Shown here: positions 12,406 through 15,118 of the stretch, piece by piece
How positions within the stretch are numbered: the first letter of the stretch is position 1
How the letters are laid out: each line of letters starts with the position of its first letter
NCBI GenBank assembly: GCA_900555005.1
Contig: USJM01000023.1
Location: 1-15,118, forward strand
Direction of reading: 5' to 3'
Length of the DNA stretch: 15,118 bases
Source: an uncultured Lachnospiraceae bacterium
GTDB taxonomy: Bacteria; Bacillota_A; Clostridia; Lachnospirales; Lachnospiraceae
Notes under the pieces: model-generated
Seen by the model: the letters and a program-made list of their open reading frames with translations, nothing else
What the model was told of the DNA's origin: nothing
Databases searched by the model: none
Program-made: the position numbers and the translations under genes

Positions 12406-14888
12406 TTACAGCTCTTGCTCAAACGATTCCGGATCGACTGTGATCTTGATTGGTTTCAGCTTCCAGATATCCCTGACATACTCCTGAATGGTTCTGTCTG
12501 AGGAGAACTTTCCGCTCGACGCCATATTCAGAATCGCGCTCTTTGCCCAGTCTCCCTGGCTCTGGTAATACTCGATGGCCTTCTTCCGCGCCGCATCGTA
12601 GGACTTGAAGTCCGCCAGGATGAAGTACTGGTCCGCCGGTCCCTCCTTTGTAGTCAGAAGAGAGTCGTACAGCTCGCGGAACAGCTCCATATCCCCGCCC
12701 GAATACTTTCCGTTGATCAGCTCCATGAGCGTTGTGCGGATATCCGGGTCATTGTTGAAGTAGTAGGTCGGATCATAGTCATGGTTGTTCTCGTGATCAA
12801 TGACCTCCTGGGAGGACAGTCCGAAGATAAATGCATTCTCCTCCCCGACCTCCTGACAATCTCAACGTTCGCGCCGTCCATCGTGCCGAGCGTCAGCGCG
12901 CCGTTCAGCATCAGCTTCATGTTCGAGGTTCCGGACGCTTCCTTGGAAGCGGTCGAAATCTGCTCGGATATATCCGCCGCCGCGAAGATCAGCTCCGCAT
13001 TCGAGACGCGGTAGTCCTCGATGAAGACCACCTTGATCTTGCCGCCGATTGACTGATCATTGTTGATCACATCCGCAACAGAATTGATCAGCTTGATTGT
13101 CAGCTTCGCCCGTCTGTAACCGGCAGCCGCCTTTGCGCCGAAAATGAAGGTGACCGGATAGAACGGTCTCTCCGGGTGTTCCTTCAGTTCGCGGTACAGG
13201 TACATGACATCCAGGATATTCATCAGCTGTCTCTTGTACTCATGGAGCCGCTTGACCTGCACATCGAAGATGGATCTCGGATCGACATCGATACCATTGT
13301 GTTCCTTAATGTACTTCGCCAGACGAACCTTGTTCTGATACTTGATGTTCATGAACTCCTGCTGCGCCTTCTGATCGTCAGCGTAGAGCTTCATCTTCGC
13401 GATCTGCGGAAGATCCGTGATCCACTCATCCCCGATATGTTCCGTCACCCAGTCCGCGAGAAGCTGGTTGCCGTGTAAAAGGAACCGGCGCTGCGTGATT
13501 CCGTTCGTCTTGTTGTTAAACTTCTCCGGCATCATTTCATAGAAATCCTTCAGCGTCTGCTTCTTCAGGATCTCCGTGTGCAGCTTTGCGACGCCGTTGA
13601 CAGAGTAGCCCGCGACAATCGCCAGGTTCGCCATCCGCACCTGTCCGTCGTAGATGACAGCCATCTTTGCGATCTTGTCCTGGTTGCCCGGGTACCGCTG
13701 CTGGACCTGCACGATGAAGCGGCGGTTGATCTCCTCAACGATCTGATAGATACGCGGAAGGAGTCTTGAGAACAGCTCGATCGGCCACTTCTCAAGCGCT
13801 TCTGCCATGATGGTGTGATTCGTGTAGGCGACGGTCTTCGTTGTAATATCCCACGCCTCATCCCAGCCCAGGCCTTCCTCATCAAGCAGGATGCGCATCA
13901 GCTCGGCGACAGCGACCGTCGGATGTGTATCGTTCATCTGGAAGGTTGCCTTCTCATAGAACTTGTGGATATCGCTGTGCTTTCTCTTGTACTTGGCAAC
14001 CGCTTCCTGGACAGACGCGGAGATGAAGAAGTACTGCTGCTTGAGCCGCAGCTCCTTGCCGGCATAGTGGTTGTCGTTCGGATAGAGAACCTCGACGATG
14101 TTGCGCGCCAGGTTCTCCTGCTCGACCGCTTTCTGGTAGTCGCCCTTGTCAAATGAATCCAGCTGGAAATCATTGATGGCCTCTGCGTCCCAGACGCGGA
14201 GCGTGTTGACCATATTGTTGTTGTAGCCGACAACCGGGATGTCATAGGGGACCGCCCGGACGGACTGGTAGTTTTCCTGGATAAACCGGTTGCTGTGGGT
14301 CTGCTCGTCGTACTCGACCCGGACATAGCCGCCGAACCGCACGATCTTCGCATACTCCGGACGCTTGAGCTCGAATGGATTTCCATTTTTCAGCCAGTCA
14401 TCCGGGACTTCGACCTGGTAGCCGTTCTCGATCTTCTGCCGGAACATACCATAGCGGTAACGGATGCCGCAGCCGTACGCCGGATAGCCGAGCGTTGCGA
14501 GCGAATCAAGGAAGCAGGCAGCGAGACGGCCGAGGCCGCCGTTGCCGAGTGCCGCGTCCGGTTCCTGGTCCTCGATCACGTTCAGATCGAAGCCCATCTC
14601 CGAAAGCGCCTCCTTCACCTCCTTGTAGGCGGTGAGGTTGATCAGATTGTTGCCGAGCGCCCTGCCCATCAGGAATTCCATCGACATGTAGTAGAGAATC
14701 TTCGGATCCTCCTTATCCATAACCTGCTGGGTCGCCATCCAGTTGTCTATAATGACATCCTTGACAGCGTAAGCCACAGCCTGGAAAAGCTGCTGCTGCG
14801 TCGCTTCCTTCAGGGTTTTGCGGAACAGGTTCCGGACATTGTCCCTGACCGTTTCCTTGAACCGTTCTTTATCAAAATGTTTATCCAT
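12406..14888 (-). CDS. glgP: Glycogen/starch/maltodextrin phosphorylase (frameshifted)
   Basis: Cytoplasmic GT35 enzyme that splits alpha-1,4-glucan with phosphate, releasing glucose 1-phosphate, using pyridoxal phosphate. The restored length of about 827 residues is normal. Family landmarks run throughout: MSMEFLMGRALGNNL near 70, then EPDAALGNGGLGRLAACFLD near 110-130, QMNDTHPTVAVAELMR, NGITQRRFLL, and VQVKRLHEYKRQ. The pyridoxal-phosphate motif EASGTSNMK has its Lys near 658. After GANVEIVR (about 679) the frame breaks at 12851/12852: one missing G (GGG read as GG) turns REVGEENAFIF into nonsense ending at 12717. The correct C terminus continues in the next frame (LINGKYSGGDMELFRELYD and beyond) to 12406. 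The ATG at 14888 follows AGGGAGG, 10 nt after ileS. The break is probably a homopolymer sequence error. Confidence 0.93.
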
Positions 14889-14898
14889 GCTGCCTCCC

Positions 14899-15118
14899 TC
14901 AGATTTTCCTGACGCCCAGTGTTACCGCCTCTCCGTTGACGCTCCACTCCTTTGTGTATCCGTCCAGACTTCCGTAGGTAATGCTCTCCGCGAGCACCTC
15001 CTTCTTCAGGCCGGACTCGTACTTCTTCATGATGCCCTCCAGCTTTTCATTGCCCGCCTCAAAGACGTCGATGTGATCCTGTACCTCGAAGCCGGCTTCC
15101 TTTCTCATGGTCTGGATC
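14899..15118 (-). CDS. ileS: Isoleucyl-tRNA synthetase, C-terminal end (partial)
   Basis: The last 73 codons of a gene entering from the right edge: IQTMRKEAGFEVQDHIDV, then KKYESGLKKEVLAESI and GEAVTLGVRKI. I read this as the C-terminal domain of the clostridial type of IleS, which charges tRNA-Ile in the cytoplasm; MRKEAGFEVxDxI is typical of that domain. Only the C terminus is visible, so catalytic motifs (HIGH, KMSKS) cannot be checked. The stop lies 10 nt before the glgP start, and the glgP ribosome site falls in that gap, so the two may share a transcript. Confidence 0.75.
   Translation of the reverse strand, partial: IQTMRKEAGFEVQDHIDVFEAGNEKLEGIMKKYESGLKKEVLAESITYGSLDGYTKEWSVNGEAVTLGVRKI

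Noticed and set aside
12406..12726. Separate small gene next to a shortened phosphorylase
   Set aside because: Its sequence is the normal C terminus of GlgP in the frame expected after one missing base.
14295..14912. Plus-strand ORF of 205 codons
   Set aside because: Antisense to glgP, whose motifs are unambiguous.

Overview
The window looks like chromosome from an anaerobic Gram-positive Bacillota, most likely a Lachnospiraceae-type gut bacterium. This rests on AGGAGG-type ribosome binding sites, a YesM/YesN two-component pair beside a CUT1 sugar ABC transporter without its own ATPase, MecA, a short clostridial 2[4Fe-4S] ferredoxin and an ileS 3' end. I see no rRNA, tRNA, CRISPR array, insertion sequence or phage gene.

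Layout. (1) Positions 1-3467, minus strand: a sugar-uptake operon in the order solute-binding protein, permease, permease, then a GH172 (DUF2961) glycosidase gene whose ATG overlaps the last permease stop. The GH172 reading frame breaks after 58 codons, resumes in another frame, and is then joined to an internal piece of an unrelated metallo-beta-lactamase-fold hydrolase inside a 21-bp block readable as either protein. (2) 3671-7080, plus strand: divergently transcribed yesM/yesN-type sensor kinase and AraC-type response regulator with a 4-nt overlap, the likely regulators of region 1. (3) 7082-9093, minus strand: a membrane-anchored SH3/GH18 envelope glycosidase, convergent with yesN at a distance of 1 nt and carrying a frameshift. 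(4) 9094-10415: a gene-poor stretch with one convincing small unknown gene, one doubtful small ORF, one decayed small ORF, and the mecA terminator. (5) 10416-11595, minus strand: a CxxC (DUF1858) redox-domain protein followed by mecA, under a near-consensus sigma-A promoter. (6) 11990-12159, plus strand: a ferredoxin with its own promoter and a strong terminator. (7) 12406-15118, minus strand: the ileS 3' end followed after 10 nt by glycogen phosphorylase glgP.

How it fits together: YesM/YesN probably senses an extracellular sugar or glycan product and switches on the importer, whose cargo would be processed by GH172. GlgP mobilises stored glycogen. The remaining genes are housekeeping or redox.

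The most important caution is that four unrelated genes (GH172, GH18, ferredoxin, glgP) each carry a frameshift equal to one missing base, and the rest of each protein continues cleanly in the shifted frame. This looks more like systematic single-base deletions in the sequence than real gene decay. The GH172/MBL chimera needs the same scepticism, because it may be an assembly misjoin. I did not find a convincing wholly new multi-gene system; the best leads are the chimeric junction, the GH172 importer locus with its intercistronic hairpin, and the small unknown gene at 9558-9842.
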